NCBI GenBank assembly: GCA_963708905.1
Contig: CAVPUV010000057.1
Coordinates: 62,001-126,000, forward strand
Direction: 5' to 3'
DNA: 64,000 nt
Source: SHZL01 sp963708905
GTDB taxonomy: Bacteria > Pseudomonadota > Gammaproteobacteria > Xanthomonadales > SZUA-36
Each line of letters starts with the position of its first letter. Position 1 is the first letter of the stretch. Below the pieces are notes generated by a model. The model had not been told where the DNA came from. It saw only the letters and a program-made list of their open reading frames with translations, and ran no database searches. Shown one piece after another: positions 17,181 through 26,345 of the stretch. The position numbers and the translations under genes were made by a program.

Positions 17181-18365
17181 GTGTCGCGGTATATTGCCCG
17201 TATGAGCGCCGAACACGTTATGGTGGATGGATCCCGGCAAGGCAAAACTGCAATTGTACTGCCTGGCGGCGGTGCACGCGGCGCTTACCAGGTTGGGGTA
17301 TTGAAAGCCATCGCGGCAATCACCCGTGGTGGCGTCAATCCGTTTCCGGTGATATGTGGCGTATCGGCCGGCGCCATAAACGCCGCAGTCCTCGCCAGCC
17401 ATGCGCATGAATTTCACCTCGGCGTTGAGCTGCTGGAAAAATTCTGGGCGACCATGCACTGTGGAAGAATTTATCGTACGGATGGCTGGGCCGTATTGCG
17501 ATCCGCATTGCAGTGGGCTATTTCCCTGCCGTTGGGAGGAAAAATCGTACCCCACCCGAAATCCTTGCTGGATAACCGGCCCCTTGGTCAATTTCTCGAA
17601 AACTCAATGCGCCTGGAAGGCATCGCCAAGGCGATAGAAACCGGCCTGTTACACGGTGTCGCGGTTACCGCGTCCGGCTATACGTGTGCTTCAGCCATCA
17701 GTTTTTACCAGGCGGCGGATGGTGTCCTGCCATGGACGCGAGAAAGGAGGCGAGGTCAACCCGTCACGCTGACGGTCAGCCATCTGCTGGCTTCCGCGGC
17801 ACTGCCATTGATTTTTCCGGCGCAACGGATTGGAGCGGAATTTTTTGGCGACGGTGGTATGCGCATGATTTCACCATTGAGTCCGGCCCTGCATCTTGGC
17901 GCTACACGGGTACTGGTTATTTCCACCCGGGATGAGAAGCCGGACCCCTCTCCCCATCATCTTGTGCCGTATCCGTCACTGGGAGAGATCAGCGGCTACC
18001 TGCTGGATACGATTTTCATGGACTTGCTCAACGCCGACCTGAATCGCCTGCGGCGCATCAACAGGACCTTGGCGCTGATACCAGCGGCGCAGCGGCCGGA
18101 GTCCGGGCTGCAGATCGTCGAGTCACTGGTCATCCGCCCCAGCAGGGACGTGCGGGACATCACGCAGCAACACGTGGATGAAATCCCCCCCGCCGTGCGC
18201 CTGTTGTTGCGTAGCCTGGGAGGTTGGGGCATAGACTGGCGCCTGGCCAGTTACCTGCTGTTTGAATCGGCTTATTGCCAGGAGCTGATTGCTCTGGGCT
18301 ACCGGGACGGCCTGGCGATGCGGGCGGAGTTGTGCGCGTTTCTCGGGTCTTCTAGCGAGTGTTGA
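17181..18365 (+). CDS. Patatin-like phospholipase
   Basis: About 394 aa with the patatin catalytic features: oxyanion loop LPGGGARGAYQVGVLKAI, nucleophile elbow CGVSAGAINAAVLA (GxSxG), and the catalytic aspartate in FFGDGGMRMISPLSP. A C-terminal DUF3336-like region is absent. Such enzymes hydrolyse acyl ester bonds of phospholipids or other lipids. The frame is open from 17031, but that would overlap the divergent moxR gene; the GTG at 17181 follows AAGGA by 10 bases, with ATGs at 17202 and 17220 as alternatives. It converges on fadE with a 14-base overlap of the coding ends. Confidence 0.88.
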   Translation: MSRYIARMSAEHVMVDGSRQGKTAIVLPGGGARGAYQVGVLKAIAAITRGGVNPFPVICGVSAGAINAAVLASHAHEFHLGVELLEKFWATMHCGRIYRTDGWAVLRSALQWAISLPLGGKIVPHPKSLLDNRPLGQFLENSMRLEGIAKAIETGLLHGVAVTASGYTCASAISFYQAADGVLPWTRERRRGQPVTLTVSHLLASAALPLIFPAQRIGAEFFGDGGMRMISPLSPALHLGATRVLVISTRDEKPDPSPHHLVPYPSLGEISGYLLDTIFMDLLNADLNRLRRINRTLALIPAAQRPESGLQIVESLVIRPSRDVRDITQQHVDEIPPAVRLLLRSLGGWGIDWRLASYLLFESAYCQELIALGYRDGLAMRAELCAFLGSSSEC

Positions 18366-20814
18366 CGGCCGGACGGAGATCCGGCTCCCCGCAGACCTCG
18401 ATATCGCTGCGTGGAAAATCGTCAACTTCGATGACGGTCCGGCTGGCTTCCTGTGCCAGGCGCACCAGCGCGGCTTGCTCTTCCGAGATCACACCACTCT
18501 CCACGGCGCGCTGCACCAGCCTTTTGTAATTCTCGTACCTTACAGGCTCTTGAAACGCATTGCTCACGGCGTTTTCTGCACTGGCCGAGGTCAGTGCCAG
18601 GTGGAAGGCGTTATGCACTTTGCCGGATGCATCGTCTTCGTCGGAAATGTATACGCCGGCTACCAGGCGATCACGGCTGTCGTTTTCAGACAATAAAAGC
18701 CGAGCCACGGCCTTGCCGGTGTGGTCCGAAGGTTGACGATAGGGCATGCCCAACGGGAATAGAAGCCACTTAACCAGGCTGCCAACACCCGGCAAGGGGA
18801 AATTCTGCAAAACTCCCCTGAGGCTTTCCTGGATGGTGTAAAAACTGTCTTCCATCGCCCAGCGGACAAAGGGCAGATCTTCAGGCGGCCGTCCATCGTC
18901 TTCGTAGCGCTTCAAAACGGCGCTGGCCAGATACAAATGTATCAGCGCATCGGCCAGCCGGCCGGACAATTTTTCCTTGAGTTTGAACTTGCCACCCAGG
19001 GTGACCAGCACCAGGTCAGCGGTGAAACTAAACGCCGCGCACAAGCGGCTGGCATGCCGGAAATATGAGGCGGTCGGGCCCTTGACCGGTGCCCTGGTGG
19101 CCAAGCCACCGGTCAGGCCCAACATCAGGGAACGCACCAGATTGCTGATAGCGTGACCCATGTGAGCGAACATGGCCTTGTCAAAAGCCATGCGAGCACC
19201 AGCGCGGGGATCCCTGGCGGCTTCCATCTCTTTCAGCAACCAGGGATGGGCGCGGATGGCACCCTGGCCGAAAATGATCAAAGAACGCGTGAGGATGTTG
19301 GCTCCCTCCACCGTGATTGAAATGGGCACCGCCTGATATGCCTGGGCCAGGTAGTTTGAGGGACCGGTAACGATGCCTTTACCGCCATGTATGTCCATCG
19401 CATCATTGATGCAATCCCGATTGCCCTCGGTCAGTTGGTATTTTACGATGGCTGTGAGAACGGCGGGCCTGTGCCCCTGGTCCAAAGCCACCAGGGTTAG
19501 TTGCCGCGCTGCATCCATGCGATAAGTACGACCGCCAATCCTCGCCAGGGGTTCTTCAACGCCTTCGAATTGACCAATGGGCGTATTGAATTGCTTGCGG
19601 ATGCGGGCGTAAGCTCCAGACATCAGCGCGGCCATTTTGCCACCCGCCACACCAAGAGCTGGCAACGAAATGGCCCGACCAGCCGCCAGGCTTTGCATCA
19701 GCATACGCCAGCCGTGACCGATACGTTCCTGCCCGCCAATAACCCAGTCCATTGGGATAAAAACGTCGCGGCCGCGCGTGGGGCCATTCATGAACACAAC
19801 GCCGATCGGCATGTGTCGATTGCCGATTTCAACGCCGGGTGTATTTGCCGGAATCAATGCACAGGTGATGCCAAGGTCGACTTTGTCACCCAGCAAACCA
19901 TCGGGGTCAAGCACTTTGAACGCCAGCCCGAGTAACGTGGCCACTGGCGCCAGGGTGATGTAGCGCTTGTTCCAGTTGAGCCTGAGACCGAGTACCTCCT
20001 TGCCGCGATACAGGTCCTTGCACACGATACCTGTGTCATTCATGCTGGCGGCGTCTGAACCGGCTGATGGCGAGGTCAGTGCAAAGCAAGGAATTTCCTC
20101 TCCGCTGGCCAGGCGGGGGAGGTAGTATTTTTTCTGTTCATCGGTGCCGAAGTGCAGCAGCAACTCGCCCGGTCCCAGAGAATTTGGAACCATCACGGTT
20201 ACGGCGGCGGTCAGGTTGCAACTGGCGAGCTTCATAACCACGGCGGAATTCGCTTGCGCGGAAAATCCCAGCCCGCCGTAGGCTTCGGGAATGATCATGC
20301 TGAAAAAACGGTGTTCGCGGATGAACTGCCAGGCTGCATCGGGCAAATTACGATAGGTGTGGCAGATTTTCCAGTCGTCCAGCATATGGCACAGTTCATC
20401 CACCGGGCCATCGATGAATTCTTGCTCTCTCTTGCTCAGGCATGGCGCGGGGGTTTTCAATAACAAACGCCAACGCGGCCGACCGGAGAATATTACTGCG
20501 TCCCACCACACGGTGCCCGCATCCAGTGCTTCCTGTTCCGTTGTGGAAACCGCTGGCATGATTTTTCGAAAAACATTGTAGAGACGATCGCTGATCAACA
20601 GGCGCCGCAGCGGTTTGACCAGAAAACCCATCAAAGTTACGGCAACGATGCCGTTGGCAAATCTGAACCAGCTGGGCACATAGAGCAGGTGCCGCAACTC
20701 AGTCCAGCCCACCGTCAGGCTGACCATGATCACCATCGTCATGAGCAGGGAAACCCGGTTATACGCCAGCAACAGCAGGGTAAAGATCAGTATCACAAAG
20801 AACAGGAAGTCCAT
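18352..20814 (-). CDS. fadE: FadE-type acyl-CoA dehydrogenase
   Basis: 820 aa, matching the long FadE proteins of Gammaproteobacteria. Three N-terminal membrane helices (residues about 1-65) precede the flavin acyl-CoA dehydrogenase core (IIPEAYGGLGFSAQANSAVV, FALTSPSAGSDAASM, YRMDAARQLTLVALDQG, and YQLTEGNRDCINDAMDIHGG) and the C-terminal DUF1974 extension. It performs the first step of beta-oxidation, 2,3-dehydrogenation of acyl-CoA. The fadI/fadJ pair lies 12 kb away and fadD further on, so the pathway is well represented here although the genes are not one operon. The upstream gap holds its promoter, but I see no clear FadR or PsrA operator. Confidence 0.93.
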   Translation of the reverse strand: MDFLFFVILIFTLLLLAYNRVSLLMTMVIMVSLTVGWTELRHLLYVPSWFRFANGIVAVTLMGFLVKPLRRLLISDRLYNVFRKIMPAVSTTEQEALDAGTVWWDAVIFSGRPRWRLLLKTPAPCLSKREQEFIDGPVDELCHMLDDWKICHTYRNLPDAAWQFIREHRFFSMIIPEAYGGLGFSAQANSAVVMKLASCNLTAAVTVMVPNSLGPGELLLHFGTDEQKKYYLPRLASGEEIPCFALTSPSAGSDAASMNDTGIVCKDLYRGKEVLGLRLNWNKRYITLAPVATLLGLAFKVLDPDGLLGDKVDLGITCALIPANTPGVEIGNRHMPIGVVFMNGPTRGRDVFIPMDWVIGGQERIGHGWRMLMQSLAAGRAISLPALGVAGGKMAALMSGAYARIRKQFNTPIGQFEGVEEPLARIGGRTYRMDAARQLTLVALDQGHRPAVLTAIVKYQLTEGNRDCINDAMDIHGGKGIVTGPSNYLAQAYQAVPISITVEGANILTRSLIIFGQGAIRAHPWLLKEMEAARDPRAGARMAFDKAMFAHMGHAISNLVRSLMLGLTGGLATRAPVKGPTASYFRHASRLCAAFSFTADLVLVTLGGKFKLKEKLSGRLADALIHLYLASAVLKRYEDDGRPPEDLPFVRWAMEDSFYTIQESLRGVLQNFPLPGVGSLVKWLLFPLGMPYRQPSDHTGKAVARLLLSENDSRDRLVAGVYISDEDDASGKVHNAFHLALTSASAENAVSNAFQEPVRYENYKRLVQRAVESGVISEEQAALVRLAQEASRTVIEVDDFPRSDIEVCGEPDLRPAVNTR

Positions 20815-21124
20815 GCTTCGGCCTCGCGGTAATCGGCTATTGCTGGTGACAGTTCTGAATTATTCGTCCATGAATTGATCAGGGTTTCTTTAGCGATGAA
20901 GATTATAATAGATAACCGTTGTCGGCCTTGCCGCTAAATCAGCGACAATTCTGACCCGGTTTCAACAGGATTCTGTGCTCATTGGTCTGCGCGACGTGGC
21001 TTCAGGCCTGATTGCACCGTGCCGGACAAGGCCGTAAAATCCGCGGGATTTATCTGTACTTTATAAGAGTCAACGGTTACAAAATAATAATCAATATTTA
21101 TAGTATGTTATCAGGAGTTTTTAA
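20815..21124. other. Intergenic region between divergent fadE and ndk
   Basis: 310 bp without a gene. It must hold the promoters of fadE (reverse) and ndk (forward); the ndk candidate is listed separately. It also contains AT-rich stretches at 20860-20915 and 21075-21112. No hairpin element, tRNA or convincing small ORF was seen. Confidence 0.6.
21012..21040 (+). promoter_or_regulatory. Candidate sigma-70 promoter for ndk
   Basis: A -35 box TTGCAC (21012-21017), 17-base spacer and -10 box TAAAAT (21035-21040) give a good sigma-70 match. The predicted start would leave an approximately 78-base leader before the ndk TTG codon. Confidence 0.5.
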
Positions 21125-21550
21125 TTGTCTATCGAGAGAACGCTTTCGATCATAAAACCAGATGCTGTGGCCAAAGATGTCATTGGTGAAATTTACACAC
21201 GCTTTGAACAAGCCGGGTTGAAAATCATTGCGGCCCGCATGAAACAACTGAATCGTGAACAGGCAGAGCAATTCTACGCCGTTCATCGCGGCCGGCCGTT
21301 CTTTGATGAGCTGGTGAAGTTCATGACTTCCGGGCCGGTGATGATACAGGTGCTCGAAGGTGAGAATGCCATTGCGCGTAACCGCGAACTGATGGGCGCC
21401 ACCAACCCCCGCGAGGCCGCGCCGGGTACGATCCGCGCGGATTTTGCTCGCAGCATAGAGGCCAATGCCGTACACGGATCGGATGCCGCTGCGACGGCGC
21501 GTTTCGAAATCGCCTGTTTTTTTGCCGAGGATGATATCTTTTCCCGCTGA
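21125..21550 (+). CDS. ndk: Nucleoside diphosphate kinase
   Basis: 141 aa, the expected size. It transfers the gamma phosphate from ATP to NDPs through a phosphohistidine, His117 in NAVHGSD; TLSIIKPDAV at the N-terminus and ATNPREAAPGTIR are family signatures. Translation starts at a TTG, supported by AGGAG at 21113-21117, seven bases upstream, and by the family N-terminus. It begins the run ndk-rlmN-pilW-rodZ, which is the common gammaproteobacterial order, and rlmN follows about 30 bases later. Confidence 0.97.
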   Translation: MSIERTLSIIKPDAVAKDVIGEIYTRFEQAGLKIIAARMKQLNREQAEQFYAVHRGRPFFDELVKFMTSGPVMIQVLEGENAIARNRELMGATNPREAAPGTIRADFARSIEANAVHGSDAAATARFEIACFFAEDDIFSR

Positions 21551-21581
21551 AGGGATTTGCCACAGGAAATAGAGTTTGGTC

Positions 21582-22685
21582 ATGCCGGGAACCGCAACCC
21601 ACATCAATTTGTTTGACCTGGATCTGGTCAGGATGAGGGAATTTTTTGTCTCGATTGGCGAGCCGCCATTCCGTGCAGAACAAGTGTTGAAGTGGATTTA
21701 CCATGCGGGTGTGACCGATTTTGCACAGATGACCAATCTCAGCTTCGAGCTGCGCCGGCAGCTGCCTCAGCTTGCGGTTATTGAACCACCACGAATTCTC
21801 CGTGAACAACATTCGATTGATGGAACAGTGAAATGGCTGATGGGATTCGGCGGAAGCAATGCCATCGAGACCGTATTCATCCCGGAGCCCAGGCGCGGAA
21901 CCCTATGCATCTCGTCTCAGGTTGGCTGTGCTCTGAACTGTTCTTTCTGTTCTACTGGTGCGCAGGGTTTCAGCCGCAATCTCACCGCCGGCGAGATCAT
22001 CGGTCAGGTCTGGCAGGCGGCACAAGCCCTGGGCCATGAACGAAATGGCACCAGGCGCATAACCAACGTGGTGTTCATGGGTATGGGCGAACCCTTGCTC
22101 AACTTCGATGCTGTGTTGCCCGCGCTTGCTTTACTGCGCCATGACCTGGGTTTTGGTCTGGCCGCCAGGCGGGTGACAGTGTCGACTGCGGGGCTGGTGC
22201 CCGGCATAGACCTGTTGCGGGAATCGATAGACGTCGCCCTGGCGGTTTCGCTGCACGCTCCAGAAGACACATTGCGTGAGGAATTGATTCCGCTCAACCG
22301 CAAGTACCCGATTAGTGAGGTAATGGCAGCCTGTGCGCGTTACCTGACGGACAAGCACAAGCGCAGCGTGACTTTTGAATATACTTTGATTGATGGAGTT
22401 AATGATCAACCGGAGCACGCACGCAAGTTGGTAAAGTTATTGCGCAAATTGCCCAGCAAGCTCAATTTGATTCCGTTCAATCCGTTTCCGGGTACACCAT
22501 ACCGTTGTTCATCACCGCAACGCATCCTCGCGTTTCAAACCATCGTTATGTCGGGCGGCCTGATTGCAACGGTGCGGAAAACACGTGGCGATGACATCGA
22601 TGCCGCCTGTGGCCAACTCATCGGCAAGGTACTGGACCGGACTCGCCGCAGCCAGCGTTTGCGCGAACAAAGGGAATCCGTATGA
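21582..22685 (+). CDS. rlmN: RlmN, dual-specificity rRNA/tRNA adenine-C2 methyltransferase
   Basis: Radical-SAM methyltransferase that makes m2A2503 in 23S rRNA and m2A37 in tRNA. The cluster-binding CxxxCxxC is Cys116, Cys120 and Cys123 in VGCALNCSFCSTG, followed by FMGMGEPLLN (SAM binding); the C-terminal catalytic cysteine region is RKTRGDDIDAACGQL. About 367 aa is normal. A TTG at 21576 is in frame two codons earlier and closer to AGGA at 21564-21567, so the exact start is uncertain. The stop overlaps the pilW ATG by 4 bases. Confidence 0.96.
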   Translation: MPGTATHINLFDLDLVRMREFFVSIGEPPFRAEQVLKWIYHAGVTDFAQMTNLSFELRRQLPQLAVIEPPRILREQHSIDGTVKWLMGFGGSNAIETVFIPEPRRGTLCISSQVGCALNCSFCSTGAQGFSRNLTAGEIIGQVWQAAQALGHERNGTRRITNVVFMGMGEPLLNFDAVLPALALLRHDLGFGLAARRVTVSTAGLVPGIDLLRESIDVALAVSLHAPEDTLREELIPLNRKYPISEVMAACARYLTDKHKRSVTFEYTLIDGVNDQPEHARKLVKLLRKLPSKLNLIPFNPFPGTPYRCSSPQRILAFQTIVMSGGLIATVRKTRGDDIDAACGQLIGKVLDRTRRSQRLREQRESV

Positions 22686-23452
22686 GCAACAACAAGATGG
22701 TGAAACTATCCATCATTCTTTTGCTGGCAATATTGTGGTTGCCGGGTTGCGGTTCCCCGGTCAGGAAAAACACTGATGAACCTACTGCAGCACGCAAGGC
22801 AGCTGAAACCAATGCGAAGCTCGGCCGGCAGTACATGGATCGTCGCCAATATGAGGTGGCACTGGAGAAGCTCAAACGGGCGGTGGCTTACGACAAAACT
22901 TATGCGCCGGCGCATACGCTGTTGGGGGTGCTATATGAAACACTGGATCAGCAGGATCTGGCTGTTGCGGAATATCGCCTGGCGGTGCATTACGATCCCA
23001 CTGACGGCGATGTGAATAATAACTATGCCGTGTACCTGTGCGGTGAGGAAAAGAGGGAAGAAGCAGACCGCTATTTCCAGGAGGCGATGAAAGATCCTTT
23101 CTATTCAACGCCTGAAGTCGTTTACGTCAATGCCGGTCTTTGTGCGTTAAGGGCGAATGATCTGGACAAAGCGGAGACATATTTGCGACAATCGCTTGAA
23201 TATGATGCGCAATATGCTCCAGCCCTGCTGCCCATGGCAGACTTGAGCTATCGCAAGGAGGCGTTTTTGCGTGCCAGAGCATTTTTACAACGCTTTGAAG
23301 CCGTCGCTGTGAGCAATGCTCAGAGTTTGTTGCTGGGTTATCGCATTGAAACCGCACTCGGCGATGTCACTTCATCTGGCCGTTATCAACGTGACCTGTT
23401 GGATAAGTTTCCCAACTCCGCTGAAGCCGCACAGGCGAGAGAGCAGAATTGA
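22682..23452 (+). CDS. pilW: PilW/PilF, type IV pilus biogenesis lipoprotein with TPRs
   Basis: 256 aa. The signal peptide ends in a lipobox (LPGCGS), then about six tetratricopeptide repeats follow (for example NAKLGRQYMDRRQYEVALEK and APAHTLLGVLYETLDQQDLA). PilF/PilW is the outer-membrane pilotin that localises and multimerises the secretin PilQ. Gene position between rlmN (4-base overlap) and rodZ (4-base overlap) is the standard one and supports the name. Another pilus-related gene, pilZ, lies further along the window at 49 kb. Confidence 0.92.
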   Translation: MSNNKMVKLSIILLLAILWLPGCGSPVRKNTDEPTAARKAAETNAKLGRQYMDRRQYEVALEKLKRAVAYDKTYAPAHTLLGVLYETLDQQDLAVAEYRLAVHYDPTDGDVNNNYAVYLCGEEKREEADRYFQEAMKDPFYSTPEVVYVNAGLCALRANDLDKAETYLRQSLEYDAQYAPALLPMADLSYRKEAFLRARAFLQRFEAVAVSNAQSLLLGYRIETALGDVTSSGRYQRDLLDKFPNSAEAAQAREQN

Positions 23453-24444
23453 ATATCGAACAACAGCGTGAATTGATTCCAATGGAATTGGGTGACGTGC
23501 TGCGGCAGTCGCGGGAGAAACGCGGTTGGACCCTGGCAATGCTCGCGGAGGCCATCAAGGTCAGACCGGAAATCCTGGCGGCGATTGAAACAGGTGAAAC
23601 CGACCACATTCCATCGGTGTACCTGAAAGGTTACATTCGCAGCTATGCGCGCCAGATGGGTGTTGCACAGGACGCCATCGAGCAACAGATTGCGGACATA
23701 CGGGGAGTTGATCCGGTCGTTCAGCCCGTGTTCAAAGCAGGCCTACCGCGCAAACCGGGAGACCGTTGGTTCAAGGCAAGCAGTTATGTCATGGCTTCAG
23801 CTGTGGTAATCGCCCTGGTTTGGCAATTCACCAACGAGGCTGTGCGCTTTTCACAAGGCGACCCCTTGTTGCGCCCCGTGCAGAGTGATGGCAGTCCATT
23901 ACCTCCGGCTCAGGCAGGAGAAAAAGGTACCGGCGTAGCTGCAAATTCCGCCGCCGAGCTGCTGGCACCAGCCAAGACACATATGCGTGCTTCGATTGCC
24001 TCCATGAATATGGCTGAAGAGCAGGTCGGAAGCACGAGCCGTCCACTGGTTGCAGAAGGCGCCTGGGCAGCCATTGGCAATCGTGATGCAGCGGTTGTTG
24101 GTAAACAGCCTCCCGTGCCAGTTGGAGCGAAGACACTTGAAATCACTACTTCGGCTGACAGTTGGGTTGAAATTATTGATCGCAACGGCGAAAAGATCGA
24201 AATGGATCTGTTGCGCGCAGGCAGCCGGAGAACGTACGACGGTGCGGCGCCGTTTCATTTATTGCTCGGCCGCGCATCATCCGTCGAATTGTTTCACAAT
24301 GGTGAAAAAGTTGATCTTGCCCCCCATACCCGGGGTAACGTTGCCCGACTTACCATTGGCGCGACCGAAGACGCTTCCGAGCCCGCTGCAAACTTAGATG
24401 CCGAATCATCTGCAATGGATTTGATACCGCCGGGCCAGGGCTGA
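23449..24444 (+). CDS. rodZ: RodZ-like helix-turn-helix membrane protein
   Basis: 331 aa. A cytoplasmic HTH (residues about 12-75, LRQSREKRGWTLAMLAEAIK, VYLKGYIRSYARQMG) binds MreB in RodZ; one transmembrane helix follows (YVMASAVVIALVWQF), then a low-complexity linker and a C-terminal DUF4115 domain (LEITTSADSWVEIIDRNGEK). RodZ helps set rod shape. The start is a TTG overlapping the pilW stop as TTGA; the ATG at 23482 is an alternative, but the coupling and weak GAGAGAG upstream favour TTG. The ispG gene that normally follows is missing, and 147 bp of unassigned sequence separate it from hisS. Confidence 0.88.
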   Translation: MNIEQQRELIPMELGDVLRQSREKRGWTLAMLAEAIKVRPEILAAIETGETDHIPSVYLKGYIRSYARQMGVAQDAIEQQIADIRGVDPVVQPVFKAGLPRKPGDRWFKASSYVMASAVVIALVWQFTNEAVRFSQGDPLLRPVQSDGSPLPPAQAGEKGTGVAANSAAELLAPAKTHMRASIASMNMAEEQVGSTSRPLVAEGAWAAIGNRDAAVVGKQPPVPVGAKTLEITTSADSWVEIIDRNGEKIEMDLLRAGSRRTYDGAAPFHLLLGRASSVELFHNGEKVDLAPHTRGNVARLTIGATEDASEPAANLDAESSAMDLIPPGQG

Positions 24445-24591
24445 AGCAAAGGTCAGAAGGCCTCCAGCAGTGCTGTCTCGCCTTGCTTGCAGCTGTCAAT
24501 GAGTGGAAGCGGGACAGGTACCTGGTAATGAAGATCCCAGGTTTGATCGCGGTCGAATCGGTCATGGCGCACCTGCCAGAGAGATACAGGA

Positions 24592-25866
24592 TTGACCTCT
24601 GCTATTAAATCTATTCGTGGAATGCATGACATTCTTCCTGCAGACCTGCCCAACTGGCAGAAGCTGGAACTGACGGTCAAGGATGTGTTCACACGCTATG
24701 GCTTTGCGGAAATCAGGATACCCGTACTCGAGAAAACCGAGTTGTTCACCCGCGCCATTGGTGCAGCAACTGACGTGGTCGAAAAAGAGATGTATACCTT
24801 TGCAGACCGCAATGGTGACCAGTTGAGCCTGCGCCCCGAGGGGACAGCTGGTGTGGTGCGTGCTGTATTGCAAAACAGCCTGCTGTATGCAGCACCTTTG
24901 CGTTTGTGGTACTGCGGGCCGATGTTCCGCCGCGAACGGCCGCAGAAGGGGCGGACACGACAGTTTCACCAGGTCGGCGCAGAGGTGTTTGGCGCAGCCG
25001 GACCGGATATAGACGCCGAGCTGCTGGCAATGTGTCAGCGCACCTGGATGGAACTGGGTATCAGCGGTCTGCGGCTGGAAATCAATTCACTTGGAACCGC
25101 GGCTGAACGTCAGCGCTACCGCGTGGCCTTGCACGATTATTTCACCGCCAATCATTCCCGGCTGGATGAGGACAGCGTTCGTCGCCTCGAGCGCAATCCA
25201 TTGCGTATCATGGACAGCAAATCGCCTTCCATGCAAAAGCTGATTGCTGCCGCGCCATCATTACAGGATTATCTCGGTGAGGATTCCCGGTCGCATTTTG
25301 ACCAGCTGCGCCGCTATCTGGACGCACTCGAGGTGGAACATGTCATCAACCCGCGGCTGGTCAGGGGTCTCGATTACTACAGCCATACGGTGTTTGAGTG
25401 GATCACCGATCAGCTTGGCGCCCAGGGTACCGTCTGTGCGGGCGGCCGCTATGATGGGCTGATTGAGCTGCAGGGGGGCAAACCGTGGCCCGGTATCGGT
25501 TTTGCGATGGGTCAGGAGCGTCTGGTTGAACTTATGCGCAGCAGTGCGGCAATTCTGCCGCTGCCACCCCATGTTTATCTGGTCATGGTGGGTGCCAATA
25601 CCATTGCAGATGGGCTGCGACTGGCCGAGCTCTTGCGGCAGAATGTTCCGTCACTTCGGGTTCAGGTCAATCTCGGTGGAGGCAGCTTCAAGTCGCAATT
25701 CAAGCGGGCTGATCGCAGTGGCGCTGAACTGGCGCTGATCCTGGGCGAAGAGGAACTGCAACAGGGTGAGGTATCGATCAAACATCTGCGCACCGAAGCC
25801 GGACAGGAGCGCATCAGGCTTGACTGTCTGGTGCAGTGGTTTTCTGGCTGGTTAAAACCTGTCTAA
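24592..25866 (+). CDS. hisS: Histidyl-tRNA synthetase
   Basis: 424 aa class II synthetase. Motif 1 and the HisRS start are in IRGMHDILP; motif 2 in LRPEGTAGVVRAV and GPMFRRERPQKGRTRQFHQ; HisRS-specific signatures are LVRGLDYYSHTVFEW and AGGRYDGL; motif 3 is GIGFAMGQERL; the anticodon-binding domain closes the protein. Translation begins at a TTG, since no ATG fits the conserved N-terminus. Normal context is ispG-hisS-yfgM-bamB-der; here ispG is absent upstream and a group II intron lies downstream before yfgM. Confidence 0.97.
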   Translation: MTSAIKSIRGMHDILPADLPNWQKLELTVKDVFTRYGFAEIRIPVLEKTELFTRAIGAATDVVEKEMYTFADRNGDQLSLRPEGTAGVVRAVLQNSLLYAAPLRLWYCGPMFRRERPQKGRTRQFHQVGAEVFGAAGPDIDAELLAMCQRTWMELGISGLRLEINSLGTAAERQRYRVALHDYFTANHSRLDEDSVRRLERNPLRIMDSKSPSMQKLIAAAPSLQDYLGEDSRSHFDQLRRYLDALEVEHVINPRLVRGLDYYSHTVFEWITDQLGAQGTVCAGGRYDGLIELQGGKPWPGIGFAMGQERLVELMRSSAAILPLPPHVYLVMVGANTIADGLRLAELLRQNVPSLRVQVNLGGGSFKSQFKRADRSGAELALILGEEELQQGEVSIKHLRTEAGQERIRLDCLVQWFSGWLKPV

Positions 25867-26345
25867 ATCCACTGCAAGCCAGAGATGTAATTTTCTCTGT
25901 GCTCCGGCAGGCATTACATATTAGGAAAACTCTGATGTGCGCCACGAGGCGCTTGTTTAGCTTACGGGTGAAAGTCCCGTTTGGGAAGTGGTGACCCACC
26001 ACACCCGGTATCGAGTCTTGGGCTGGCATCGATAACGATGCGGGTCAAGCGCAGACAGAGAGTGGGTAGGCCGTAAACCGAGAGGTTGAAGTGATTGACT
26101 CCCGTTAATTCCTATTTTGGGTTGGCCGATGGTATATCAGAGCCAGAAGGCAACATCGTAGGTCACGCGATCAGGGCAGTGAGCTATGGCGATCCCGGGG
26201 GCAGAGAGCACGGCATGCACATAAAGCAGACAGGTGAACGTGGGAGGTCCTGGCAACTCTGCGAAGGAAGGCAGTATCGACGAACAAGCCTGGTAGGTGA
26301 GGACGTTGAGAAGAGGGCCAGGAAGTCAGATGGGTCATAGTACCG

